From contig NW_014577117.1 of the NCBI RefSeq assembly GCF_000485595.1, positions 619,839 to 683,838 on the forward strand: a stretch of DNA of 64,000 nucleotides, written 5' to 3'. This document shows, piece by piece, positions 41,537 to 54,559 of the stretch. Origin of the DNA: Priapulus caudatus. Lineage: Eukaryota > Priapulida > Priapulimorpha > Priapulimorphida > Priapulidae. The notes beneath the pieces were generated by a model that searched no databases, had not been told where the DNA came from, and was given only the letters and a program-made list of their open reading frames with translations. Numbering within the stretch: position 1 is the stretch's first letter; every line of letters begins with the position of its first letter. The translations under genes were made by a program, and so were the position numbers.

Positions 41537-44165
41537 CAGGGGCGTAGCCAGTATGTAGCACTGTAGGCCCGGGCCTACGCTTTTTTTGGCCAAGTTATCT
41601 TTTTTTTAAACACCTATAATTCAAATCCATAAGCTTGCTGGACGAGTTTAAAAGTCTAGACAGGAAAAACTATTGAAATGAACGTAGCAAGAATGTGGCT
41701 AAATTAGGTGACCTATTCTTCTGTCATCTAGGCCTAACGCCTCCTGGTTGAATGAACAACCATGGCTAAGGTACTCTGCTAGTAAAGACGGTGTTTACTG
41801 TTGTTACTGTCGTTTATTCGGTACCGGCGGTAGTGCCAGTGGTGAAGCGGGTCATTTCGGATCACAGCCTGTGAGTGACTGGAAAAACATTTCTGTTATG
41901 ATTAAGAGGCACCTAAAATGTAAGGCCCATCTAACAAACACTGTCAAAGCAGAGAGTTTCCTGTCTGTATCACTTGGTAAACAAAAAGATGTACGTAGTC
42001 AGTTGTCAGTTTTCAAAGCAAATAGAACGTAACCGTAAAATCATATCTAGCATACTCGATGTAATCATTCTTTGTGGTAAACAGAACATACCATTAAGAG
42101 GTAGAACTGAAGACAGAAGCAATTTTATGGCTCTGATCAATTTCCATGCTAAGGCTGACCCTGTCCTTGAACAGCATTTTGCCAATGCACCCAACAATGG
42201 TAAATATCTGTCACCACATATACAAAATGAATTGATTGAGCTTTGTGGTAAACAGATAAAGGATACCATTGTAAAAGATTGTAATGATTCTTTTTGCTTC
42301 GGCTTGATGGCTGATGAGGCTACCGATTGTGCAACACTTGAGCAAGTTGCAATGTGTGTTAGATTTGTACAAAGGAAAACAAACAATATCGCAGTACGTG
42401 AAGAGTTTCTTGGCTTCAAAGATGCGTGTTCAACTACAGGTGAAGCCTTAGCAAACCAGTTCTGCCAAACACTAGATGAGTGTGGCATCAATGCCAATAA
42501 GATGAGAGCCCAATGCTATGATGGGGCCTCTAATATGAGCGGAAAGTATAAAGGAGTACAGGCAAGAATAAGAGAAATTTATCCAGATGCCCCTTATATC
42601 CATTGTCAGGCTCATTGCCTAAATTTGGCTATAGTTCATGCCTGTAGTGATCCCCTCATTAGAAATATGATGGGCACTGTTCAGGAAATTGCATTTGCAT
42701 TTTCCTACTCTGCTAAACGCCAGTATCACTTTAAACTTGCCATGATGGAGAGCGAAACCGCCCAAGAAAAGATGAAGAAAAGGGATAAACTTAGAACCCT
42801 CTGTGAAACTAGATGGAGCAGTCGACCTGATGCATTGTTTACTTTTAAATCATCATTTGACGTCGTTGTTGATGCTTTGGCCGAACTAGAGCTAAATAGT
42901 GATTCTAAAGCTCGTGCCTTCCGTTGCTCAATCCTGAAGTTCGAATTTATTGTTGCGTTAGTTGCAGCGGAGAGCATTCTACAGTACGTTGTTCCCTTAT
43001 CAAAAATGCTACAACGGATAGATAATGACTTGGTCACTGCGGCAAAAGAATCCAGAGTCGTTATCGATACCCTAACCGAACTACGTACACGTGATGAAGC
43101 CTGGGATAAACTATACACAGACGCTACAAAACTAGCAGAAACATTTGATGTCCAACCTACGATGCCTAGACTAACTGGAAGACAGACCCACCGAAGTAAT
43201 GTTCCTGCTGCTGACCCGAAGGAGTACTGGAAGCTGTCGTTGTTTTATCCTTTTCTGGATCACCTCCTTAGTGAACTAGAAACTCGTCTCGTATATCCCA
43301 GTGACCGGTTTAGTGCCCAGTACCTCGTGCCATCTAACCTCCACAAACTCAATCCTGAAATAGAGGCCAATCTCTTTGTTCCATTTGCTAGTGATATTTC
43401 CGATGAGATGGCCGCATTGCAGGAAAGTGAACTTTCTAGGTGGAAGACAAAATGGCAGGGACAGGATGACATTCCAGATTCCATTTGTGAGACACTGCGT
43501 CATGCTAACACTGATCTGTATCCAAACATATCCGTTGCACTGACAGTGCTACTAACCATGCCAATATCTTCGGCAACTGCTGAAAGGTCTTTCAGCGCAA
43601 TGCGCAGAATCAAAAACTACATGCGTTCTACAATGAATGAAGAGAGACTCAGCGGTTTGGCACTCATGCACATCCACAGAGACTTTGCAATTGACGTTGA
43701 TGCTGTGCTGAAGAAATTTGCATCAGATGGCAATCGTCGGATAGCTCTCGCCTTCTCTTATTAGGCTAACTTAAACATTTACTAGCTACAGTTGTATCAA
43801 AGACAATTACTGGCTATAGTTGTATCAAAGACATTTCTGGCCTATCTTTGTATCTACAAGTATCAGAAGTTGAAAAGTAAGACTACTCTGTACATGTAGC
43901 TTGCTAATTTTAAATACATTATGTAGTATTGAATTACGTACTATTTTAACTCGTTTGCTTTTGGGGTTTAAAAGTGATATTGAATGAGGTGTCTCAAGTT
44001 AGCAAGAGGCCAGGGAACCAGAATGAACACTCCAGAAGGGCCGTTTCCGGCCATCTGGGGGGTTTGTAAAACCAAAAATTTTCTTGTACGCTCCGCGCCA
44101 ACCGATGGTGCCGCTCCGCTCAGATAGTCGTGCCTACAACTTTGAAAATCCTGGCTACGCCCCTG
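41537..44165 (+). mobile_element. hAT transposon with both terminal inverted repeats
   Basis: Starts CAGGGGCGTAGCCAG (41537) and ends CTGGCTACGCCCCTG (44151-44165), a perfect 15-base inverted repeat of hAT type. The 8-base flanks ACAACATA and ACATATGG do not match well, so the target duplication has decayed or the boundary is off. Encloses a transposase open for 596 codons. 2.63 kb in total. Confidence 0.9.
41748..43764 (+). CDS. hAT transposase (TTF finger, DUF4371, dimerisation domain), near-intact
   Basis: TTF-type finger in the first frame (41748-42030: NEQPWLRYSASKDGVYCCYC; HLKCKAHLTNT), then one frameshift at about 42020-42032, then 580 continuous codons to TAG at 43762-43764. Domains: DUF4371 (RNRKIISSILDVIILCGKQN; FCFGLMADEATDCA with first Asp), CYDGASNMSGKYKGVQARI (second Asp), HCQAHCLNLAIV, ETRWSSRPDALF, and the dimerisation domain SSATAERSFSAMRRIKNYM (near residue 545). 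Like 52-kDa repressor of PKR inhibitor-type (P52rIPK) proteins. The ORF has no other stop. The N-terminal ATG before 41748 is not clear (GAATGAACAACC at 41747). Confidence 0.93.
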
Positions 44166-44820
44166 ACATATGGTGTATTCGTTCAATTTCGGTTTATAAT
44201 ACTGTTCACGTTACGTTTACCAGTTTATCTTATTATTAATATTACAATATAATTTACTAACTATAGCCTAGGCCTATTATATATATATATAATATATTAA
44301 CTAGTCACACGTAATAATCTGTGTAAGTTAAAACTAACCCTAAATCTTAGTCTTTGTTGTTGCACTCTGGTTCGTATGCAAACTACTTACCAGTTATGAA
44401 TATGAATTAGAGCTTCAACGATAATTACCTTTTCTACCAAAACTTGAAAGGCATTAAACAGTAAATATATATAACATAAACTCCAATTTTTCATATGTTA
44501 AATACAAGCCGTATAGTTTTAATTAAAAGTCACTGATCTTTGCTATCTTCAACTTCAGGTTGAGGGAAAATGATTGTGAAAATCAGAATGGTTACATCGA
44601 AGCAAGTGTTCTCTATGAAAAATATGTGAAAGACGCCATGAATTTGGCTGTGAATAAGTAAATGTTTGGTAGAATTGTGCATAGCACATATAATTTAAGG
44701 GTGTCAACTAAGCGAAAGGGAAGTTTGTGTGTGAAGATATATAAAGAAATCACCAGTGAAATCTGCAGAGACCACGTGGACAATTTGATTCTTTGTTCTG
44801 GAGTATAAAATATACAAAGC
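44166..44820. other. Spacer and possible leader of the P-like gene
   Basis: A 44550-44660 exon-like block (after CAACTTCAG; ENDCENQNGYIEASVLYEKY) may be an upstream exon. TATATATA run at 44278. Nothing else recognised. Confidence 0.4.
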
Positions 44821-47800
44821 GTGATCTGCTCAGCAAGCTCTATTACATCAGAGCATACTAACGGGGCAGGTGTTACAACGATGAGAGTGAAGGCACAGGG
44901 ATGCTCAGGTGTGACCACGACCAATTCAAAGGCATGCAGAAAATGTCAGCTCCACTATCGCTACCTACAGAAAAGAATGGTATCTGCCATTGACGATACT
45001 AACCAACAGCACAACATAGAATGGAAGCTGACAAATGAGGATGATGAAGACCTAGCCTCCATTTTGGAAGAGCATTTTCCGAGCATTAGTAAAAACAACC
45101 TACTGCGGAATCTGCTTATTGCCCAGGAAAAAACCACTGCTGCAGATCCTCGAGGCAGAAGATGGCACCCAGAGTAAGTTTATTTATAACGTATATTTCA
45201 TAAAAAAAATTACCAGTATTATTTCCAGTCAGTATCTACTTTGTCGTGAAATGTTACATCATTTATTCAATTCAATTAATTTTCACTTACAGGATAATAA
45301 AAGCCTGTCTGACGCTATGGGCCAGCAGTCCTAGAACGTACCAGCGATTGACTTCCTCAGGACTAATGGTTGCACTACCCAGTGGACGTCTTTTGCGATA
45401 TTATAAGAATGCTGCTCACCAGTGTAATATAGTGAACCATCCCTAACTCTAAATACCACACCGTCAGGTGCTGCCACCATGCGGTCTATATTAGGATTAG
45501 GGCGTACTGTATAACCAGTTAAAAGAGTCAATAAAACAGCATGAATCTAAAGCAGTCGTGTTCTCTATCACTCCAAGAAACACATAGAAAACATGCAAAC
45601 ATTACAACCAGAAACCAGGCTTTAACGAAGACATCTTCAGATGGATGCATGAGACAGCGGCTGAAAAGAAGATCCCTCCCCATGGTTTAACTGGCGGGGT
45701 TATCTTTGATGAAATGTCTATTCAGTCGGATTTGCAAATTCTCCACATAGAGGGCAAAGTGAAAATTATAGGCTTCGTGGACATGGGAAGAGAGTGTGAT
45801 GCCATGCAAGTTCTTAAGAAAGGTAAACGTAAAAAAGTTAATGTAGGAATTATTATTCAAGTAATGATCAAGAATTATTTTTTAATTATTGCTATATACA
45901 TTAACCTCACCTCGTCTACACAGAGTCGCCTTACCCGAGTATAGCTAACCTGAGTTAACACTTAACCAAAGTGAAGAAACAAGCATCGTCTACATGGATT
46001 TTGTCTTAACCCGAGTTAAGCTAATGGCACCTAGCGGGAGGCGGGGTTGACTGAGTTATCCAAGTACACGATTAGCGTCTACACGAGTCTTAACTCGGGT
46101 TGGGCTTAACCCAAGTTAAGACCTTATAATTATTGCGTATAGATGCTTAACCCGAGACAAATCTTCTCGTGTAGTCGATGCTATTCTAACAATTGCCCAT
46201 GTACTAAAAAAAACGAGGCTGCATTCTTATAATGCATAGTGCTGTGCCACTTGTGACGTGTGGAGGCGGCTGTAATAGGCGAATCCATGCAACAACAAAA
46301 CGATATAAGACGTGAACACTTTTTCAAATAGTTGCAGCGTCTAATAATATAAGAAAGCAACTTTCGTTTATTATAACTTTGTTCATATTAAATCTGACCA
46401 ATCATCTGATATTCATAAGTAACATTGTAACATCGCAATTGCAATAACATATTAGGAAGCAGCTTTTTTATCTATCTATCTATTTTAGTCTATAATAACT
46501 CTTTGTTAACATTAAATCTGACCAATGATCATGATCTGATATTTATAATTTCAGTAGTGATTCATTAGTGTTTCAAAATTATTGCTATACATTCTAACAA
46601 TTGCCCATGCAATAATAATGTAAAGCCCGCCACACATCCACCTCTATGTAGCCGACCAATATCAGGCGATATCATTGAATCAACCTTAAAATGACGATGA
46701 AAAATGTCGGGATTTGCAATTTGATTCAACGTCGAAATGTCAACGTTTTAACGTTGCTCTCACTCGCTCGCTTGCTCGCTCTCCCTCCCTGTCTCTCTCT
46801 CTCTGTGCGTGTGTTTGTGCGTGCGTGCGTGCGTACGTGCGTGCGTGCGTGCGTGCATGCGTGCGTGTGTATGTGTTTGTACGTGCGTTGGTTCCATGTT
46901 GAAATCATGCGACTCGCTTGACCGCCTGCTATTGGTTGGCTACATGGAGGCGCATGAGCAAATTTCTGCACACACACCGCACACGGTGTTCGAACTTCTA
47001 AACGCGAAAAAAAATATCAAATGTGTGATATTTTCCACATGACCCAGATCGAGAGAATTTGCATGCGCCCACGCTGTGGAACTTGCTGTGCCACTTACGA
47101 CATGTATGTGGAGGCGGATTTGATAGGCGAATCCATGTAACAAAACAAAGTTATAACACACTTTCTCAAACAGTTGCACCTTCTAATAATCTAGGAGGCA
47201 ACTTTCTATCTATACATCTATTTCAGTCGATTAAAACTTTTTTAACATTAAATCTGCCCAATCATCTGATAATTATAGGTAACATCATTGTCTTTCGCAG
47301 GAAAATCAGAAGCGCATGTAGCAACACATGCGCTTTTGTTTCTTTTTCAAGGAGACACAGGCTTCCGATTCCCATTCCTTCACTTTCCCACATCAGAAGC
47401 TACTGCTCCAGAAATTGAAGTAATTTTCTGGAAGGCCGTTAGCGCACTACATGAATGGGGTTTCCATGTAAGTATCGTATTGTCTGCAATGTGTGGTGCC
47501 ACTAAATACTTCTAAAAATAATCTCATTATTTTAATCAGCCTTTCCTATACAACCGATGTCATATTTATTCGTTACATTAAGCTACATGTGGCTCTACTT
47601 TTAGGTGAGCTACGCATGCTTTGATAGAGCTGTTCACAACAGGTCTTTTCTGAAAACCCACTTTGAAAACCTTTCGTCACTTGCTATTAAAGCGTCATTC
47701 ATGGGCTTCAATCCATACTCGGCCAGCACACCATTAATCTTCATAATGGATCTCAAGGTAAGGACTTCAACAATACATTGTTGTATTAAATAAACTCCTT

Positions 47801-48903
47801 TACATTTTTATCACAAATCACAAAAAATGTAACACATACCCTATGCTTGCGTTTGTGCTATTAATTCTTTTTGAATTCACAAGGTTGTTTCTGTTGACCA
47901 GTTATGCTTAGAACCTGTCACTTTGTTTTCAGCACCTTATAAAAAAAATAAGAAACAACATACTAAAAAGTGGGTTTGGTGGTGGTTGCACTAGACTCCT
48001 GGCAGTTGGCAAGCGTTTCATCCGTTGGGACATGTGGGTGAAGGCGTACCGCTGGGATCACGAGTCCACGACTGTAATGCCAGTGAAGTTTCCAGAATCC
48101 ATCACCTCCTAACTGACGATCATATCTGGCCAAACAGCTGCCAGAAAATGAGGAATAAATTAGCTGAGGATGTGTTGGCAAAGAAATGCTTCATTTAATG
48201 AAGGTATTGATTGCAAACAGCACAATGTTTTCCAACTAACCACACTCACATTGTTTATAACATGTAAATTATCTACACATACTTATTATTAAATGTTAAA
48301 AGGAAGATGCTATACCAATTTAAAACGTAAACATTGCAATTTTTCTAGGCTTATCAACGTGCTGAAACTGACAACGGTAGTGATCTCGACGCAAGTATTG
48401 AACTTCTGGAAGCAACCAGCATCCTTGTCGACGTTTTCAGCGACACCAGGCCAATAATAGCAGTGGACGACAAACGCATTGTGGAACTGCAGAAATCACT
48501 GAAATGGTTTGTCGACTGGGAAGACAATACTATAGCTGAGTCTAAATCAGCAGCTGAGACAAGAAAAAAACTAATGTCTCAAGAAACGAGGTTTGACTTG
48601 AAATCGTCAATAACTGGCTTCACCAAGTTTATCGAGGAAAAAGTGAAAAGATTCCCGGGAACAGGTGTGATCCCTGCTAATGTGAACAGTGATGTAGTAG
48701 AAAATGTATTTTGCCAACAACGCGGAATTTGTCATGGGGCAAATGACAACCCCACATATAAGCAATTCATGTATGGGGTGAATACCATCATTGTCACTGA
48801 AGATGCTGTTACATCAAGGAAATGCAACACAGGTACATCAGCTTCCCCCTTTGGGTTCAGCATAAAACAACCACTGAAATACATTCACGCAGATACTGCT
48901 TAG
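44821..48903 (+). pseudogene. P-element/THAP9-like transposase, at least seven exons
   Basis: Exons by splice sites and homology: 44821-45173 (coiled-coil region, ends RGRRWHPE); 45292-45446 (IIKACLTLWASSPRTYQRL; LPSGRLLRYYKN, then a stop); 45623-45830 (PGFNEDIFRWMHE; GGVIFDEMSIQSDL with catalytic Asp; FVDMGRECDAMQVL); 47301-47467 (HALLFLFQGDTGFRFPFLHF); 47606-47757 (SYACFDRAVHNRSF; FIMDLK); 47932-48203 (HLIKKIRNNILKSG; shifted DDHIWPNSCQKMRN); 48350-48903 (YQRAETDNGSD; SLKWFVDWEDNT; VNSDVVENVFCQQRGI; TAG). Splice phases join correctly at three introns. THAP finger not found. GTP-binding-type insert region present. Frameshifts at about 45440, 48090 and 48195. P-superfamily, cut-and-paste. Confidence 0.88.
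45831..47300. repeat. Repeat-filled intron of the P-like gene
   Basis: 45900-46160 has four TTAACCCGAGTTAAG-type palindromes with CGTCTACACGA/TCGTCTACA spacers. 46235-46440 and 47075-47290 are direct repeats (GAGGCGG...GGCGAATCCATG; CATTAAATCTG(A/C)CCAATCATCTGAT), with a partial third copy at 46455-46555. A (TGCG)n array with CT-rich flank lies at 46755-46890. Probably two or more insertions in the intron. Confidence 0.85.
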
Positions 48904-49596
48904 TGTGATCCGATCGTGAACTGTACCTCGACAACTCCAATTTGGAAAACAGCCATTAGCGACCTTTACAACTGCATGATGTACTGATTGCATGATTCAG
49001 CGAGCCTTGTCTAAATAGGGGCACGTATAAATCTAAGTTATACTGTTTGTAGAGTCTATATCGCAATGTTGCAATTTATAGATTAATCGAGTTGCGCGCT
49101 AATGGGTTCATCAGTTAACTTCGACGTGGTCACGCGATCATACACATTTGATAGAAACAGTAGAGTATACTAGTAAGTATAATGTAATATAATGTAGCGT
49201 ATAATACAACACATGTGAGCTTCTGTTTGCTCACTTCGTTTCGTTTCATAAAGTCTTGAGGGCATAGACTGCAAGATAGCACTCTAGTTGTTCACTCTCT
49301 ATTTCTTAGCGATCGTAGTTTTGCAGTGCTTTCACAATCAGCACTCTCAAATGTACAACTGACTCGCTGACAATCGATGAAGCCATGCTAACAGGCCTGA
49401 GATCAACAGGGCGAGCCGAACCTACGCGGCCTAGCTGCTGAGTCAAGTAGGCAGTGCTCACTTTTGTTTAGTACAGTAGTCAATCTTTAACAATCCGGTA
49501 GTACAGTCTACATGAGCGATACTGCAGTAACTTTTCATCCTCACTGGCATGCCGGGGCCAGTTTCGCATGTTGGGTAGGGTGGCTTGCTCACAGGC
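48904..49596. other. Non-coding stretch
   Basis: No gene recognised. Confidence 0.5.
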
Positions 49597-49735
49597 ACTT
49601 AGGACAGAGTCAGTAAAAACTTAAAAATAATAATGAAACACCCTCATTCCACAAATAGGCCCGTACTTGCCGTACCCCTCTCTCTGTTACAGTTCCACTG
49701 TTGCGACACTGTATATCCTTGCCTCATGGGTTTTC
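49597..49735 (+). repeat. Repeat R4, copy 2, left half
   Basis: Matches 40857-40980; the right half of this copy lies 2.5 kb downstream at 52265-52762. Confidence 0.88.
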
Positions 49736-50003
49736 GTGCCCCTAAGGATATATTCACTCCTCCGTAATACACGACGAGACATACCTAAATATTCTATTCA
49801 GTAGCATGAGCAGTACTTGCGATAGGTGAATGGTTTTTGCAGACACGAAAAATAATCGTAACTTTTCCGACAACGCTGACTTATCCTTCAAACATTGTCC
49901 GCGATCGGCCAGGCCCGATTTCCGGCTACGCTCAGCAGTGTTCCGCGCCCCCATGACAAATATAATTTCCGGAATGTAAAACAAATAGTTTGACAACAAG
50001 GGA

Positions 50004-50028
50004 NNNNNNNNNNNNNNNNNNNNNNNNN
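50004..50028. other. 25-N gap
   Basis: Exactly 25 N inside an otherwise continuous stretch. Confidence 0.99.
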
Positions 50029-52264
50029 CCGACTGTTGTAGAGGTATCATTCCTGCCTTTTGCCGAAGGAGCTCTGTTAGAGTTTTCGAGCGGCAAGGCC
50101 ACGGTCGTGCTAGACCGGCAAGCAAGTCGAAGATGCCTGAATACTGGAGACTTCAGATGAAGATAAAGTGGGAACGCGATTGAAATTATATGACACGCAT
50201 TCTGATAAATTCTACATGGAATAGGGCAGCAAATCAGGACCAACATCAAAGGCTGGAGCACACTGACTTGTGAGTGTGCAGGCCAATACAAATAAAACCA
50301 AATTGCTGTTCCTTGGGCCCGATCTCAATGAGACTTTGAGAGAAATCGTTGGATTTGTGCCCATCATACCCGGAGTCAGCAGCACAGCACTTATGGGTTC
50401 CTCAGGAGATCAGACGCTGGAACAGAAGCTTCAGACAGTGTTCATCCCAGAGTGATTTTGGGAAAATCACAGAATGGTGACCAGCGCGCGGAGTTGAAAC
50501 GAGTACATCAAGCTTGCCTGGTGTCTGGCCGCTCCAGTCAACCTCGTACACGCTATGCGTCTTGCCAGTCGGGAAATGACAGTTAGGGCGGGTATGCATC
50601 TGGCCAACTGCTTTCACATACCTAGAACAGGTTTACCTGTGGTTCGGTTGTCCCGAGGTGACAGCACCTGGTACCGGTCAGCTCTGCAGTTGACATATTA
50701 TCGGGTGGTTTATGATCCAGGTCGAAAGGCCACTTCTCATCAATATTATAAATCTCTCTCAGGCTTCTCAGTGAGATTGGTACTTCAAATAATATCCTCC
50801 AAAGTATCAAAACTACTGACTCACACAGTTCCTCCGATCGTTGCACGTACGCGGGCTGGATGGTGCGCTCTCTGACAGTGCCGAGCCCTCTTGGTTTCTT
50901 GAGCGTCCAATTCTCTGGCCATCTGTTCATGAAATGGTGGTGAAGAACCATTGGGAAAGCTCGAGGCGAGGATGCTCTTATCACGTTTTTCCCAAATCAT
51001 ATGCATAAATCACTGGCAATGCTTCAGAAACCTAGCCCGACTATGTATCCTGAACCACGGCTGGCCGAAAGACTTTCAGGGGTCACAAGTCGGACCTCTT
51101 CCTCTTTTCATGGTGAACAGTGCCGGGTGCTGTGGTCCATGATGCAGTGGCGGTGATTCAATATTCACTTCTGCCTCTTTAACCCTGTGCACGCATGGTG
51201 GACTCTGGTACGCCAAGATCTCGCCAGCTCGCTTTTAATAGCCATTCCGTCTTCACATGATTGCTCGCGGCTAAGCCTTTCGTCCACGCAGTATCAGGTG
51301 GTCAAATATCTTGTGCGATAAACTTCGGTTGTGGTTTCGGAAATAGAATGGACATGAAAAAAAAATTTTTATTCATTTGCGCTCAGCACATGTTATTTTT
51401 TTTCAATTTAACATTTAGTATTTAGTTATTTAATCAATTAGCTTTCATCTATATTATATTTAAATTATTTATTTTTGCATTTAGCAGTTAATGATCATCT
51501 AGTGAATTATTGTATTTTTTGAATTATTTATTTGTTACCTTTTATCAAATATTTTTTGGTTCAATAATCAATCATTTGCCTGTTTTTTATATATATAGTT
51601 GATCATGAACTTATTTGTTTTAGTCTTTTTGCTTCTCCAACAATGCAATTCATTTCATATTTTTATCTTATATATGTTGTAACATAAATGCTTGAAAACA
51701 GGCAACATAACTGGTTTATAAGTTGATATAAGAAATTGGTATTTTTGCCGCTACAGGCACTACATAGTAGAATGCGTCGTTAATGCTTGTTCATTCATCG
51801 ACGTTATCTGTAATTTGGTGATATAAGAAATCGTTTCGGCTTTCATTGCATATCCGTATTTTTTTGGATCACCCCGGGAATCATTCTCGATCACCGTGAC
51901 CGCAAGCTGATCTATGGATACGGAAGGATGAGATCGGCGTTCAGAGTGAATTTTTTCGAGCCGTATTTCTTTTTCTGCAGACTTTTTATGACATGCCGAC
52001 AAAATGGACTTAGTGGGGCAGGGACGTGTATATTTATGTATCTTTTGGCAAACATCAGTAAAATCTTACGCTTTTTCAACTGTGATACGAGGCATTTTCG
52101 TTTCAGGATAGTCAGTGACTGTGTCTGGTCTGTCAAATCTTTCCGGTTGTGACGTCACATCCGAGAATCTCGGCGAGACATTCCATTTTCAGATGGTCGG
52201 CCGCGCGGAGAACAGCGATGAGGGGGAATAACATGTACGGCTACGTATATCAACTTGCCTTCAC
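50029..52264. other. Stretch without recognised genes
   Basis: Short ORFs only. A weak LINE-RT-like piece at 50270-50455 (ANTNKTKLLFLGP, then EQKLQTVF) resembles the N-x-x-K-T-K block after the RT palm, not convincing. 51360-51720 is AT-rich. Confidence 0.4.
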
Positions 52265-52762
52265 TTATGATACAAACCTATGTAAAAACTAACGCCGAGA
52301 GCTCCCGACCCTCGCCGCCCCTGCGAGGTGTTGCTGTGGACGCTATGAGAATAATATATATAGAGAAGGTAGGAAACTCCGTTCGATGCCGCAGATTTCT
52401 GGTCGACGATCACTTCCTCGATCTCTTCACATTCTTCACAACTCTGTCAGGACTTCCACCTCCAGTCTTCCGGGTGCGTTACTGCCTCTATAGGGTTCCA
52501 ACTGAAACAAAAATATTGTAGATTACGCTGGGCCGAGAATGTGCCGCCTTGCCTTTGTAATTGACTTCAAACATCAGAGTAGTCCGCGGGCACGTTTGTG
52601 CTCTGATTCATCAAAAATGATATACGATTCACGATTCAATCGCGTCCCCGGTACGTCGAGGTCGCGCGCGGAGGCGCGATATGGTCTGCAGGCGCGGAGC
52701 GCCGTTCATAAGCAGCTGTGTTGTCACTGCGATAGCGTAATTTGTTTACTTGGGGTGATACC
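52265..52762 (+). repeat. Repeat R4, copy 2, right half (insertion-rich)
   Basis: Matches 40990-41412 but carries many single-base insertions (498 versus 423 bases), for example CTATGAGAATAATATATATAG and CGCGCGCGGAGGCGCG regions. Confidence 0.9.
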
Positions 52763-54300
52763 AGGATTACTCCGGTGGTCTGGCCGTGGCCTTGCTTTTG
52801 CGTTCATTATGGTAACATTTCTTTATTTTAATAGACAGTATTATCATTGAAAATCATTGTTAAGAAAGTAGGGTGTTCATATGCGAAACCATGGCTATGA
52901 CCCACGGCCATAACTCAACGATATCGTTTAAATACTAAAATAGCATACATTTAGCATTTGAACATGTTGACTGATTCCGTGCGTTCGTGAGCGGCTAGGC
53001 TATTTCTTTGAATCTTTAGTTGTACAAACCTTTGGCTACCCACTCCGCTGAAAAGGAGTCCGGGCCAAAACGTAAATGTTTTTAAACGGGTATATTATTA
53101 TGTTCGTATTCGAGAACGTAAGATTTGTTAAATACTAAGAATAGCATAAGATTAGCATTGAATCTTGTTTGGTTTTCGTGAGCTATAGGCAGTGTCTATC
53201 GAATCTTATGTATTTTAACGAATGATTCAAAAGCTATGCATGTCGAGGAATTAAAATAAATAGCTCATAGCGTCAATGTTTTGCGTTCGCTGATCGCTAA
53301 TATATATTCTTTGTGTACAACTCGTACTACCCACTCGCCCTTAATTTGACAAAGGAGTCAGGCAAAACGTAAGACGTTTTATGAAACGTACTAATTACTA
53401 GGGAGAGAAATAAGCCATTTTCGTCAGAAAGATGAGCGTACAACGAGTGGAACTAAAAGGAAGAGTAGCACTCGTTGTATAAGCAGTTCCTCGTTCTATT
53501 GAAAACATACAAGCCACGGCATAGCTCAATTGCACGCAAGGCCGCCACGCAAGTGAAGGGCCATAATATGCATTAAAATTAGCAGGGACAGGCAGAACAG
53601 GAAAACATTTCTGTTTGAAGCAATATTAATTAGGACAATAAAATCAAAATGATAAAGGTGTGCGGTGTTAGTAAATGGATTTCTGCTGCCAGCGATATTC
53701 TCTGAGTTTCGAAGCCAACTGACCTCTGCACCAGGAGGTGGTCAGGCCGCATTCGTGGATGAGTAGGCATTCACCAGTGATTCATTGGTAAACCTGATTA
53801 AGAAAATGATGTCAATTATGAAAATGCAAAAGAAAAAGACATGTTTTGTCAGTAGAAGTTCTGTAGTGCTGCGGATGAAATTTCTTGCTCAGCTTAAAAT
53901 GTTTCGAAACGTTCGAAAACAATCGTGGCAGGTGCCATCCAGGGAACACATCCTATAGGCCATCTTCGGGGCAATTACACGTTAATGAGCAGCATGAGTT
54001 GACTTTTAGCCATACCACCGTACCAAACCAAGACAGATTGGCGCAATGGTGACTACTGTTTTAACAGTTCAGGTTTTTCATTTCGAACCTTTGTCCACGA
54101 TCATTAAACTTCGAACACGTGTTAAGACAGAGCCGAACCTCAGCCTGATTAAGCAGTTAATCTGAACTATTCTCGCGCAGCTGCTACACAGAAACAACAC
54201 GACTATGAAAGTCGTCTATGCAGGTCCACCGATTTCACTTACAACGCCAGTTCCCTGTTTGCCCTAGGAACATTGATGTGCAGACGCTTCAGCAACTGAG
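52763..54300. other. Stretch without recognised genes
   Basis: 52920-53400 contains two diverged copies of a block with TAAATACTA(A)AATAGCATA and CCCACTC(C)GC...GAGTC(C)GGCAAAACGTAA, about 150-300 bases apart, an old duplication. Otherwise nothing. Confidence 0.5.
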
Positions 54301-54420
54301 ATGAGCTGGTGCAGAACTCTCTGGAAATCCAAAAAACTTTACGCGGCAACAGATTCTGGAGACACCAAACTGCTCAACGGTGCCATAGGACACCACAATC
54401 ATGTTCACACTGAAGGAAGG
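54301..54420 (+). pseudogene. Possible FLYWCH-type zinc finger fragment
   Basis: SWCRTLWKSKKLYAATDSGD followed by TKLLNGAIGHHNHVH fits the W-x-C...H-x-H frame of FLYWCH fingers found in MULE elements, but the middle Cys is missing (Leu). Weak. Confidence 0.35.
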
Positions 54421-54559
54421 GGAGCACAGTACTTTTGGACCGGCAATTTGTATCGGGATCAGCTGGTAAAATGGCCTGCGACCCAGTGGGCAAAAATCAG
54501 TTATTTTTACGTCTAAAAGACGTCTTTTGATAAGACCAGTCTAATCTGACGGGGTTCAG

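Noticed and set aside
46691-46977. Similar Cys-rich ORFs inside the P-like gene intron
   Set aside because: Same TGCG microsatellite artefact.
50402-51006. Minus-strand ORFs of 70-120 codons
   Set aside because: No family motif in any, and this part may have indel errors.
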